Origin: DASPLX01 sp035627375
Lineage (GTDB): Bacteria > Pseudomonadota > Gammaproteobacteria > Burkholderiales > Burkholderiaceae_D
Length of the DNA: 64,000 bases
Assembly: GCA_035627375.1 (NCBI GenBank)
Contig: DASPLX010000046.1
Coordinates: forward strand, 62,001 to 126,000
Direction: 5' to 3'
Part shown: positions 26,177 through 34,015 of the stretch, one piece after another
Layout of the letters: each line of letters opens with the position of its first letter
Numbering within the stretch: the stretch's first letter is position 1
Notes under the pieces: generated by a model
The model's database searches: none
Told to the model about the DNA's origin: nothing
What the model saw: the letters and a program-made list of their open reading frames with translations, nothing else
Position numbers and translations under genes: made by a program

Positions 26177-26998
26177 TTGGAAGATACCCAGGTTTCCGGC
26201 GCCGATGATTCCGGCGCGCAGGCGTCCGGCAGCGCGATGCCCGGCATGGATGCCTTCGGCCCGATCGGCGCGGCGACCGGACTGGCCGGCAAGACGGTGC
26301 TCGTCACCGGCGGCGGCGGCGGACTCGGAGCTGCGTTATGCCGCACGCTGGCAGCGGCCGGCGCCAGCGTCATGATCGGCGACCGCGACCGCGAGAACGC
26401 CTATGCCCTGGCGGAAACGCTGCGCAACGCCAATGCGTCCGCGCAGGCGATGGAATTCGACGTCGGCGATCCGCGTTCGGCCGAACGCGCCGTGGCCAGC
26501 ACCGTCGAAGTCTTCGGCGGGATCGACGTCCTGATCAACAATGCGGGCACCGACGTCACCTGTCCTCTCGAGGATTTGTCGTACGAGCAATGGGACCGCG
26601 TGGTCCACACCAATCTTTACGGCCCCTTCCTGATGTCGAAATTCGCCGCGCCGCTCATGAAGAAGCAAGGGCGCGGCCATATCGTCAACATCGCCTCCAC
26701 CGCATCCAAGCGCGCCTGGCCGAACGCCGCCGCCTACCATGCGAGCAAATGGGGACTGCTCGGCCTGTCGCATGCGCTGCATGCCGAGCTGCGCCCGCAC
26801 AACATCAAGGTTACGGCGGTTATCGCGGGCGGCATGCGCACGCCCTTCCTGCTCGATCGTTTTCCCGACATCGACATCGCCACCCTGCAGGATCCGATGA
26901 ACGTGGCGCGCGCGGTGCTGGGCGCGCTGCAGTTGCCGGACGAGACCGTGATCCCGGAATTGATGGTGCTGCCGATGCGCGAAACCTCCTGGCCTTGA
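26177..26998 (+). CDS. Short-chain dehydrogenase/reductase (TTG start)
   Basis: A classical 273-residue SDR: cofactor motif TGGGGGLGAALC near residue 40, NNAG at about 119-122, and the catalytic Ser with YHASK (AAAYHASKWGLLGLSHAL). The first 35 residues are a Gly/Ala-rich lead. The start is TTG at 26177, supported by GGGAG 7 nt upstream and the lack of a better-placed ATG. It sits between a sugar transferase and a heptose-type phosphatase, so it probably acts on a sugar or polyol; substrate unknown. Confidence 0.88.
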   Translation: MEDTQVSGADDSGAQASGSAMPGMDAFGPIGAATGLAGKTVLVTGGGGGLGAALCRTLAAAGASVMIGDRDRENAYALAETLRNANASAQAMEFDVGDPRSAERAVASTVEVFGGIDVLINNAGTDVTCPLEDLSYEQWDRVVHTNLYGPFLMSKFAAPLMKKQGRGHIVNIASTASKRAWPNAAAYHASKWGLLGLSHALHAELRPHNIKVTAVIAGGMRTPFLLDRFPDIDIATLQDPMNVARAVLGALQLPDETVIPELMVLPMRETSWP

Positions 26999-27014
26999 AT
27001 CCCTGGAGCTCTTC

Positions 27015-27608
27015 ATGCGCGCGGCTTTTCTCGACAAGGACGGCACGCTGGTGAAAGACGTTCCCTACAACGTCGACCCGTCTCGCGTCGCGCTGTGCCC
27101 GGGCGTGATCGAAGGATTGCGCCTGCTGCAGCGGCGCGGCTATGCGCTGATCGTGGTGTCGAACCAGCCCGGCATCGCCCAGGGGTACTTCGGCGAAGAG
27201 GACTTGCTCGGCCTCGAACGCCACCTTGACCGCGTCTTGCGCGGCCACGGCATCGCCCTGGACGGCTTCTATCATTGCCCGCACAGCCCGCATGGCCGCG
27301 TTGCGCGTTACGCGACCTTGTGCACCTGCCGCAAGCCGATGCCGGGCATGCTGCTGCGGGCGGCGCGCGAACACGGCGTCGATTGCGGCCGCTCGTGGAT
27401 GATCGGCGACATTCTCAACGACGTCGAAGCGGGCCGCCGCGCCGGCTGCCGGACCGTATTGATCGACTGCGGCAACGAAACCGAATGGGAATGGTCGGCG
27501 CTGCGTTCGCCCGATGTCATTGTCAGGGACTTCCATGCGGCGGCCAAGGCGATCGTACAGCAGGACGACGGCCGCGTCGCGCGGCCGGAAGAAGCGATGC
27601 GGAAATGA
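27015..27608 (+). CDS. HAD-IIIA phosphatase, GmhB-like
   Basis: The 197-residue hydrolase has the HAD nucleophile motif FLDKDGTLVKDVPYNVDP, a VVSNQPGIAQG motif II region, the zinc site CPHSP and CTCRKPMPGMLL, and WMIGDILNDVEAGRRAG as motifs III/IV. These are the features of GmhB, which removes the 7-phosphate of heptose bisphosphate in ADP-heptose synthesis. The partners GmhA and HldE are not in the window, so a different sugar phosphate is possible. GGAG precedes the ATG, and the stop overlaps the next start as ATGA. Confidence 0.87.
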   Translation: MRAAFLDKDGTLVKDVPYNVDPSRVALCPGVIEGLRLLQRRGYALIVVSNQPGIAQGYFGEEDLLGLERHLDRVLRGHGIALDGFYHCPHSPHGRVARYATLCTCRKPMPGMLLRAAREHGVDCGRSWMIGDILNDVEAGRRAGCRTVLIDCGNETEWEWSALRSPDVIVRDFHAAAKAIVQQDDGRVARPEEAMRK

Positions 27609-28876
27609 ACGACTGGTCGCGCTTGCGCAATCTCCTTTGCGTGCGTCTCGACAACATGGGCGACGTCTTGATGACGACGCCCGCCTTGCGCGCGCTCAAG
27701 CACACGCTGCCCGGATGCCGGCTGACGCTGCTGGCTTCCGCCGCCGGCGCGGCATGCGCACGCTTCGTTCCGGAGTTGGACGACATCGTCCCCTATGCGC
27801 CGCCGTGGATGAAGAGCACCGAACGCAGCGACGCCGACCTCGACCTGGCCATGGCGCACGAATTGCGCGCGCGCCGCTTCGACGGCGCCGTGATCTTCAC
27901 CGCCTACAGCCAGAGCCCGCTGCCTGCGGCGATGCTGTGCCATCTCGCGCACATCCCGCTGCGCCTGGCGCATTGCCGCGAAAACCCCTATCGTCTGCTG
28001 ACCGACTGGATCGCCGAGCCGGAGCCGCAGCAAACCCTGCGCCACGAAGTGCGCCGCCAGCTCGACCTGGTCGCCGCGATCGGCTGCGCCACCAACGACG
28101 AACGCCTCTCGTTCAACGTGCCGCATGCCGATGCGGCATGGGCGCGGCGCCATCTGCAGGCGGCCGGCATCGATTTGAACCGGACCTGGCTGCTGCTGCA
28201 CCCGGGCGCCTCCGCGCCGTCGCGGCGCTATCCGCCGCAGCATTGGTGCGAGACGGCGAACCGGCTGGCGTCGGCGCTGCGCTGTCCGCTGGTGTTTACC
28301 GGCGACGCCGGCGAGATCGCGCTGGTCGAGGCGATACGCGGCGGACTCGCGCATCCCTCGTATTCGCTGGCGGGCAAGCTCGATCTCGGCAAGTTCGCCG
28401 CCGTGCTGGCCCAAGCGCCGGCGCTGATCTCCAACAATACCGGCCCGGTGCATCTGGCGGCCGCCGTCGGCACGCCGGTCGTCGATCTGTATGCCTTGAC
28501 CAATCCGCAGCACACGCCGTGGCAGGTTCCGAACCGCGTGCTCTATCACGACGTCCCTTGCAGCCCCTGCTACAAGAGTATCTGCCCCCAGGGGCATCAC
28601 GACTGCATGGTCAAGATCGCGCCGGCGCGCGTGGTCCAGGAAACCATCGACCTGCTCCAGGATGCCTATTGGGACGGCTTCGACGGCAGAAAGCACTGGC
28701 GGCGCTATTCGCGCGCGGACGATCGCGTGCTGCGCTTCACGCCGCAGCGGAACGACGCCCGGCGCGACGGCGGCGGAACGCTCGAACCGCTGACCCCGAT
28801 CGTGATCAGCGCGCCGGGAACGGCGGGCGGCGCGTCGCACGGAAGCGGCAAGAGCCGGCTGCGCCGCGGGCGCTAG
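27605..28876 (+). CDS. Glycosyltransferase family 9 (heptosyltransferase-like), second copy
   Basis: This 423-residue protein has the GT9 start LLCVRLDNMGDVLMTTPALRA and the donor site ISNNTGPVHLAAAVGTPVVDLYAL, with a CSPCYKSICPQGHHDC cysteine segment near residue 320, as in the other GT9 protein at 9.7 kb. The two are clearly diverged paralogues. The start overlaps the GmhB-like stop (ATGA), linking phosphatase and transferase. The last 60 residues are a polar Gly/Ser/Arg tail. It ends 6 bp from the convergent phospholipase-D gene. Confidence 0.9.
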   Translation: MNDWSRLRNLLCVRLDNMGDVLMTTPALRALKHTLPGCRLTLLASAAGAACARFVPELDDIVPYAPPWMKSTERSDADLDLAMAHELRARRFDGAVIFTAYSQSPLPAAMLCHLAHIPLRLAHCRENPYRLLTDWIAEPEPQQTLRHEVRRQLDLVAAIGCATNDERLSFNVPHADAAWARRHLQAAGIDLNRTWLLLHPGASAPSRRYPPQHWCETANRLASALRCPLVFTGDAGEIALVEAIRGGLAHPSYSLAGKLDLGKFAAVLAQAPALISNNTGPVHLAAAVGTPVVDLYALTNPQHTPWQVPNRVLYHDVPCSPCYKSICPQGHHDCMVKIAPARVVQETIDLLQDAYWDGFDGRKHWRRYSRADDRVLRFTPQRNDARRDGGGTLEPLTPIVISAPGTAGGASHGSGKSRLRRGR

Positions 28877-28882
28877 GGCGCC

Positions 28883-30304
28883 TCACAGCCAGTACTCCCA
28901 CAAGCGCGCCAGCCTCTCCTTGATGCGCGCGAGCGGACCGCGCCGCTCCCACGACGGCAGGTCGATCGCCACCGACGACTCGAGATCGGCGCGGAACATC
29001 CGTTGCATCTGCTGCGCGAAATCGCTGCCGAGCACGACGACATTCAATTCGTTGTTGTGCAGGAAGCTGCGCAAGTCGATGTTGCTCGATCCGACCGTCG
29101 ACCACACGCCGTCGATCACGACGGTCTTGGCATGCAGCAGCGCGTCGCGCCGTTCGTGGATCCTGACGCCGGCGCGCAACAGTTCGCCGTAATAGGAGCG
29201 TCCCGCGTGGAAGGTGATGGCGTAATCGGAAAAGCCGGGCAGCAGCAGTCTGACGTCGACGCCGCGGCGCGCGGCCCGCTTCAGCGCTTCCAGCGTCTGC
29301 CGGTCCGGCACGAAATACGCCATCGTGATGTAGACGCTGTGTTCCGCCTGGGATATCGCCGACAGCAGGTTGAGGTAGATCAGGTTGAGCGCCGTCTCCG
29401 GGCCGCTGCCGATGGTTTGCACGACGGTATTGCCCGCGCGCGCCAACGGCGGATAGTAATGCCGGTTCGCAAGCGGAGCGCAATTCTGCCGCTTCCAGGT
29501 ATCGAGGAACAGGCGCTGGAAGTCGCGCACCGCCGGACCGCGCACCTCGATGTGCGTATCGCGCCAGCTTTCGAAGCGCTTCGCCTCGCGCCGCTTGCCG
29601 AAGATCGCGCTCGAATAGACGCGGCTGATGTTGATGCCGCCGGCAAATCCGGTCTTGCCGTCGACCACCAGCAATTTGCGGTGGTCGCGGTTGTTCAGGG
29701 CAAGCAGCCTGCCCTTGACCGGATTGACCGGATTGAATTCGCACACCTTGATGCCGTGCGCGCGCAGTTTCTCGAAGAATTCCCCGGAGGTGCCGAGCGC
29801 GCCCACGCTGTCGTAGATCAGGCCGACTTGCACGCCCTCGCCGGCCTTGCGGATCAGCAGATCGGAAAACCGCTTTCCGATCTCGTCTTCCTCGAGGATA
29901 TAGGTTTCGAGATGGACGTGATGGCGCGCCGCGGCGATCGCATCGAACATCGCGTCGTAGGTATGCGGCCCGTCGATCAGCAGGCGCACGGCGTTGCCTT
30001 CGACCAGCGGTTCCTCGCTGATCGCATGCATGAAGGCCAGGTGCCGCTCCAGCAATCCGCTTTTGCCCTGCCGTTGCAGGTCGCGCAGGATGGCGTCGGC
30101 GCGCGCTTGCGACAGCAGCCCTTGCTGCCCCTTGACGAGCGGCCGCCGCAGCGGCGCGTCGATGCGGCGCAATTGCTCGTAGTCAGGCAGCGCGGCGCAT
30201 CCGCAGGCGAAAACCGCTGCGGCCACGGCGGCGGCATATCGGAATCCGGCAGGCATGACGGATCGCGGCGATTCGAAAAGCATCGTTGGCGCGCAGTGGA
30301 ACAT
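28883..30304 (-). CDS. Phospholipase D/cardiolipin synthase-like protein
   Basis: The 473-residue protein has two HKD motifs: HRKLLVVDGKTGFAGGINIS near residue 212 and HAKTVVIDGVWSTVGSSNID near residue 391. Both His, Lys and Asp are intact, as in cardiolipin synthases. A hydrophobic N-terminal segment ending ACGC suggests a lipoprotein or signal anchor facing the periplasm. The start is uncertain: ATG at 30304, 30283 or 30256, none with a clear ribosome-binding site. It is divergent from the hemerythrin gene. Function: phosphatidyl transfer, substrate inferred only. Confidence 0.87.
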   Translation of the reverse strand: MFHCAPTMLFESPRSVMPAGFRYAAAVAAAVFACGCAALPDYEQLRRIDAPLRRPLVKGQQGLLSQARADAILRDLQRQGKSGLLERHLAFMHAISEEPLVEGNAVRLLIDGPHTYDAMFDAIAAARHHVHLETYILEEDEIGKRFSDLLIRKAGEGVQVGLIYDSVGALGTSGEFFEKLRAHGIKVCEFNPVNPVKGRLLALNNRDHRKLLVVDGKTGFAGGINISRVYSSAIFGKRREAKRFESWRDTHIEVRGPAVRDFQRLFLDTWKRQNCAPLANRHYYPPLARAGNTVVQTIGSGPETALNLIYLNLLSAISQAEHSVYITMAYFVPDRQTLEALKRAARRGVDVRLLLPGFSDYAITFHAGRSYYGELLRAGVRIHERRDALLHAKTVVIDGVWSTVGSSNIDLRSFLHNNELNVVVLGSDFAQQMQRMFRADLESSVAIDLPSWERRGPLARIKERLARLWEYWL

Positions 30305-30321
30305 CGGGTTCGGGAAGCCGG

Positions 30322-30332
30322 GTAAAACTTAC
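30322..30332. promoter_or_regulatory. GTAA-N3-TTAC dyad upstream of the hemerythrin gene (candidate activator site)
   Basis: GTAA-AAC-TTAC is a perfect dyad, extended by flanking GG and CCGG. It lies about 120 bp upstream of the sigma-54 -24 element at 30450, the usual distance for an NtrC-type upstream site. Almost the same sequence occurs at 49087-49097. A weak half-site (ATAC, 30348-30351) follows at +19. Confidence 0.5.
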
Positions 30333-30449
30333 CGGTCGAGGATGTCAATACTATCCGGCATCGAAAGACTCCGCGGCCGCGGAATGGCCGGACGCTGCCG
30401 AATATCAAGAGTCGATGCGAGTATCGCGTCGCTGCCTGAAAATGCTGCT

Positions 30450-30465
30450 TGGCATGAAGCTTGCG
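30450..30465 (+). promoter_or_regulatory. Sigma-54 promoter of the hemerythrin gene
   Basis: TGGCATG-AAGC-TTGCG matches 10 of 12 consensus bases, GG-N10-GC. It ends 40 bp before the ATG at 30506. Confidence 0.75.
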
Positions 30466-30505
30466 AGACTGGCTGCTCGATTGTCACTTAGCCGAGGAGT
30501 CCGCC

Positions 30506-31030
30506 ATGCCGCGCAAGAACCATGAATCGCCCCGTTCCAGGAATGCCATCGACCTGCTGGTCGAGGACCACCAGGAAGTATTGAGCCTGTTCGAGGATTT
30601 CAAGAGCCTGCAGGACGACGAAGACGTGGATGACGACGTCAAGCAGACGCTGGTCGAACGGATCTGCACCGAATTGACCATCCATAGCGAGATCGAGGAA
30701 GAGCTGCTTTACCCTGCCATGCGCGACGCGTTCGCGGACCATGCGCTGCTCGACGAGGCGGAAGTCGAGCATGCGATCGCGGAGCAGTTGATCGCGGAGC
30801 TGGAATCGATGGAGCCGGGCGACGATTTGTACGACGCCAAGGTGAGCGTGCTCGGCGAGTACGTGCGCCACCATATCGACGAGGAACAGGAGAAACTGTT
30901 CCCGAAGGCAAAGAAGGCCAAGATGGATCTCGACACGCTCGGCGAGGAACTATTGTTGCGCAAGGAGGAATTGCGTACCGAGTTCGGGTTGCCGGACGAG
31001 AACGACGGCGCGATCGAGGAAGACGAATGA
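30506..31030 (+). CDS. Hemerythrin HHE-domain protein
   Basis: The 174-residue helical protein has the hemerythrin cation-binding pattern: LLVEDHQEVLSLFEDF, TIHSEIEEELLYPAM, LDEAEVEHAIAEQLI and EYVRHHIDEEQEKLFPKAK supply His and Glu ligands for a di-iron site. Such proteins bind oxygen or NO, or store and sense iron. The C-terminus is strongly acidic. GAGGAG precedes the ATG; an upstream in-frame ATG at 30461 lies inside the sigma-54 promoter and is rejected. Confidence 0.9.
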   Translation: MPRKNHESPRSRNAIDLLVEDHQEVLSLFEDFKSLQDDEDVDDDVKQTLVERICTELTIHSEIEEELLYPAMRDAFADHALLDEAEVEHAIAEQLIAELESMEPGDDLYDAKVSVLGEYVRHHIDEEQEKLFPKAKKAKMDLDTLGEELLLRKEELRTEFGLPDENDGAIEEDE

Positions 31031-31070
31031 CGCTCGGGCGACGGGCGGCCGGCGTCCGCCGCGAGAGGCG

Positions 31071-31760
31071 CTAAGAAGACTCGGGGTGAAAGGCTTGGCG
31101 CAACGCGCGTTCGCCGGCCGGCGTGAAATGCACCACGCGCGACTCCCGGTCGCGCCGGGCCCAGCCCAGCTTGATCACCTGCGCCAGCAGGGAAGCGCCG
31201 AGCGCGCCCGCCAGGTGATGGCGGCGCTCGCTCCAGTCGAGGCAGGTGCGGCAGAACGCGCGTCTCTGGCTTCGCAGCTGATCGACATCGATGCCGAGCT
31301 CGCCGAACAGCGCGCGTCCCGCCGCGGTGAGTTCGAGGCTGTCCTCGCCGAGCGCCAGCGCGCGCCGTTCGCGCAAGCTGTCGAACACGAATACGCCGAG
31401 TTCGCCGGCCAGATGGTCGTAGCAAACGCGTGCCTTGCGCAGCGCCGGTTCGCGCGGACTGCCGCGCAGGCGGACCGCGCCGGCGCGGAACGCCACGCCC
31501 ATGAGCGATTCGAGCAGGTGCGCGACGTCGTCGTCGGCCAGGCGAAAATAACGATGCCGCCCCTGCGCCTCGACCGCGAGCAGGCCGGCATCGACCAGCT
31601 TGGCGAGGTGGCCGCTGATGGTTTGCTTGGTCACGTTCGCGCGCTCGGCCAGTTCGGTGGCAGTGAGCGCGTGGCCGCCCATGAGCGAAGTCAGCACTTC
31701 GGCGCGCGCATGGTCGCCGATCAGGGCAGCGATATTCACGATGTTCGGTCCGTCTTTCAT
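31071..31760 (-). CDS. ArsR-type winged-helix regulator with C-terminal extension
   Basis: The 229-residue protein has an N-terminal ArsR winged helix (ARAEVLTSLMGGHALTATEL, AERANVTKQTISGHLAKLVDAGLL). A C-terminal domain of about 130 residues contains CYDHLAGELGVFVFDSL and CRTCLDWSERRHHLAGALGA. This longer architecture is seen in a subgroup of helix-turn-helix proteins next to metabolic genes; the conserved CxxC and His could bind metal, which is inference. It is divergent from the NIPSNAP/ABM pair, and an 8-bp dyad overlaps its own start. Confidence 0.88.
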   Translation of the reverse strand: MKDGPNIVNIAALIGDHARAEVLTSLMGGHALTATELAERANVTKQTISGHLAKLVDAGLLAVEAQGRHRYFRLADDDVAHLLESLMGVAFRAGAVRLRGSPREPALRKARVCYDHLAGELGVFVFDSLRERRALALGEDSLELTAAGRALFGELGIDVDQLRSQRRAFCRTCLDWSERRHHLAGALGASLLAQVIKLGWARRDRESRVVHFTPAGERALRQAFHPESS

Positions 31761-31782
31761 GGTTCGATCCTAGCCGAACCAT
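31759..31782. promoter_or_regulatory. Operator-like dyad overlapping the ArsR-type regulator start
   Basis: ATGGTTCG (31759-31766) and CGAACCAT (31775-31782) form a perfect 8-bp inverted repeat with an 8-nt spacer. It covers the start codon of the regulator in the 78-bp divergent gap. Size and position suit autoregulation and control of the NIPSNAP/ABM genes. Confidence 0.65.
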
Positions 31783-31838
31783 CTTTCCCGCACAAGCGCG
31801 TATCGTGTGCTCTCGTTCACCATTACAGGGAAATCCTC

Positions 31839-32177
31839 ATGACCATCGTCTGCGTCATCCGCTATGAAATCGATCCGTTCCAGCGCGCTGCGTTCAAGGA
31901 ATATTCGGAGAACTGGGGCCGCATCATTCCGCGTTGCGGCGGCCATCTGATCGGCTACTTCCTGCCGCATGAAGGGACCAACAACATCGCCTGGGGCCTG
32001 ATCGCCTTCGATAGCCTGGCTTCCTACGAGCGCTATCGCGCGCGCCTGAAGACCGACGACGCGGGCCGCAGGAATTTCGAGATGGCGCAGGAGAAGCGCT
32101 TCATCCTGCGCGAGGAGCGCAGCTTCGTCGAAGCAGTCGACGGCACCGTCGGCATTGCAGCGCTGGGGGCGGCATGA
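31839..32177 (+). CDS. NIPSNAP-family protein
   Basis: A 112-residue ferredoxin-like alpha/beta protein (VCVIRYEIDPFQRAAFKEYS, LIGYFLPHEGTNNIAWGLIA, RRNFEMAQEKRFILREERSF) matching bacterial NIPSNAP proteins, whose activity is largely unknown. AGGGA lies 8 nt before the ATG. The stop overlaps the start of the ABM-domain gene (ATGA), so the two are coupled. It is divergent from the ArsR-type regulator. Confidence 0.87.
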   Translation: MTIVCVIRYEIDPFQRAAFKEYSENWGRIIPRCGGHLIGYFLPHEGTNNIAWGLIAFDSLASYERYRARLKTDDAGRRNFEMAQEKRFILREERSFVEAVDGTVGIAALGAA

Positions 32178-32521
32178 TCGCGGTCATTTTCGAAGTGCAG
32201 CCGCATGCCGCCGGCCGGGGCGATTATCTCGATGCCGCCGCGGCGCTGCGCCCGCACCTGGAGCGGATCGACGGCTTTCTTTCGATCGAGCGTTTCGAAA
32301 GCCTGTCCACGCCGGGCAAGCTGCTGTCGCTGTCGTTCTGGCGCGACGAGGAAGCGGTGCGGCAATGGCGCATGCTGGAGGAGCATCGGCAGGCGCAGGC
32401 GCGAGGACGGGCGTTGATCTTTGCCGACTATCGGCTGCGCGTCGCGCACGTGATGCGCGACTATGGCTTGCGGGAACGCGATCAGGCGCCGGCGGATTCA
32501 CGCGCGGCGCATGGCGCCTAA
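32174..32521 (+). CDS. Antibiotic biosynthesis monooxygenase (ABM)-domain protein
   Basis: The 115-residue protein has the ABM dimeric barrel (IAVIFEVQPHAAGRGDYLDA, IERFESLSTPGKLLSLSFWR, DEEAVRQWRMLEEHRQAQ). Family members are cofactor-free monooxygenases or haem-degrading enzymes, and many are uncharacterised. It is translationally coupled to the NIPSNAP gene and shares the same fold class, so they may form a heteromeric pair (inference). The stop overlaps the convergent MocR gene by 4 bp. Confidence 0.87.
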   Translation: MIAVIFEVQPHAAGRGDYLDAAAALRPHLERIDGFLSIERFESLSTPGKLLSLSFWRDEEAVRQWRMLEEHRQAQARGRALIFADYRLRVAHVMRDYGLRERDQAPADSRAAHGA

Positions 32522-33927
32522 CGGGTGAACGCATCCCAGGCCGCGCGCAAGCGCCGGGCGGCTTCGTCCCAGACCGGCGCCGGCTGCGCATAGGAAATGC
32601 GGATGCGGTTCTCGGCCGTGCCGCGAACGGTCAACACGCTGCCGGAAGTCAGCAGCACGCCGTGTTCGCGGGCAAGCGGCACGAAGTCATCGGCATTCCC
32701 GTGCGGCAGCCGCACCCACAAGAACATGCCGCCGTCGGGCACCGTGAAACGCCATTCCGGAAGATGCCGCCGCAGCGCCGCGATCCAGGCATCGCGCTGC
32801 CGCCGCAATGCCGCGCGGCGCGCCTTGAGCAAGGCGTCGTAACGATCGAGAAGATCGCAGGCGATGGCGGCGTTGATGGAACTGCCGCCGAGATCCTGCG
32901 TCAGCCGGTCGGCCGTCAGCGCGGCGACGATCGCGGCGTTGGCGCGCACCCAGCCGACGCGCAAGCCGCCCCACAAGGTCTTGCTCAGGCTGCCGATGGT
33001 AGCGACAGGAGCATCGAGGTCGTAATGGGCGGGGCTCGGCGGCGCGCCGTGGAACGCAAGGTCGCTGAGGGAATCGTCGATCACGAGCAAGGTGTCGGAG
33101 CGCGCGGCGGCGCGGACCAGCGCGCGACGCTCGGCGGCGCTCCAGGTCGTCCCGGTCGGATTCTGGACCGTCGGGCAAATATAGGCCATGGCGAACTTGC
33201 CGCTGCCGGCCGCCGACATCGCGGCGATCATCGCCGCCGGTCCGCCGGCGGAGCGCTCGATCGGCACCGGCGCCAGTTCCGCGCCCGCCGCGCGCAGGCA
33301 GTCGATCGCGCCGAAGAAGGTCGGCTCTTCGATCAGCACGCGCCGGCCGTTCCCGCCGTAGCGCGCCGCCAGCAGCGAGATCGCCTGCTGGGCGCCGCCG
33401 GTCACGAGGATTTGCGCCGGCTCGCTCGGCACGCCTTGCCGGCTCAGGTGGGCGGCGATCCGTTCGCGCAGCCTGGGCATGCCCTGCGGCTGATAGGGAT
33501 ACTCCGTCAGTATCTCTCCGCGTGCCGCGGGCGAAAGATGGAGCCAGGCCGGATCGGGCATCGCCGCCGCCAGCGACAGGTCGATGACGGCGCCGCCGGC
33601 GCCGGGCCGCAGCGCCATCGGATTGCGCATGGATTGCCGGCGCCGCGTGGCCGCCGCATAGCCCGGCGGCCCCTTGGCGACATACGAGCCGCTACCCTGG
33701 CGCGAGGCGATCCAGCCGGCGTCGCGCAGGGCCGTGTAGGCTGCGACCACCAGGGTGCGGCTGACGCCGAGCCGGTCCGCGAACCTCCGTTCCGGCGGCA
33801 GGCGCGTTCCCGCCGGCAAATCGCCTTCCAGGATCAGCGCCTCCAGCGCCGCCGCCAGGGCGCGCGAGCGCACGCCGCCGAAGCGCCGCCAGTCGCCGAG
33901 ACGTTCCATCAGATTCGCGAGATCCAT
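32518..33927 (-). CDS. MocR-type regulator (GntR helix-turn-helix + aminotransferase domain)
   Basis: The 469-residue protein combines an N-terminal GntR winged helix (residues about 18-85: GDLPAGTRLPPERRFADRLG, RTLVVAAYTALRDAGW) with a fold-I aminotransferase-like domain. The PLP-binding lysine is in IGSLSKTLWGGLRVGW, and the VICPTVQNPTGTTW-type segment is present. MocR proteins sense PLP or an amino compound and usually control the divergent gene, here a PLP-dependent decarboxylase. Confidence 0.92.
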   Translation of the reverse strand: MDLANLMERLGDWRRFGGVRSRALAAALEALILEGDLPAGTRLPPERRFADRLGVSRTLVVAAYTALRDAGWIASRQGSGSYVAKGPPGYAAATRRRQSMRNPMALRPGAGGAVIDLSLAAAMPDPAWLHLSPAARGEILTEYPYQPQGMPRLRERIAAHLSRQGVPSEPAQILVTGGAQQAISLLAARYGGNGRRVLIEEPTFFGAIDCLRAAGAELAPVPIERSAGGPAAMIAAMSAAGSGKFAMAYICPTVQNPTGTTWSAAERRALVRAAARSDTLLVIDDSLSDLAFHGAPPSPAHYDLDAPVATIGSLSKTLWGGLRVGWVRANAAIVAALTADRLTQDLGGSSINAAIACDLLDRYDALLKARRAALRRQRDAWIAALRRHLPEWRFTVPDGGMFLWVRLPHGNADDFVPLAREHGVLLTSGSVLTVRGTAENRIRISYAQPAPVWDEAARRLRAAWDAFTR

Positions 33928-34015
33928 CTATCAGTCCACCATGCGCGAATTGGATATTTTTTATCAATCCAGTTTCGGCGATCATGATATTCCATTGTTT
34001 GTTCCGTATCGAATC
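33928..34015. promoter_or_regulatory. AT-rich divergent control region of MocR and decarboxylase
   Basis: This stretch is much more AT-rich than either gene and contains TGGAT-N11-ATCCA (33951-33971) and the palindrome ATCATGAT (33981-33988). It fits a MocR operator with divergent promoters. It is also open in the decarboxylase frame, but its composition argues against coding. Confidence 0.5.
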
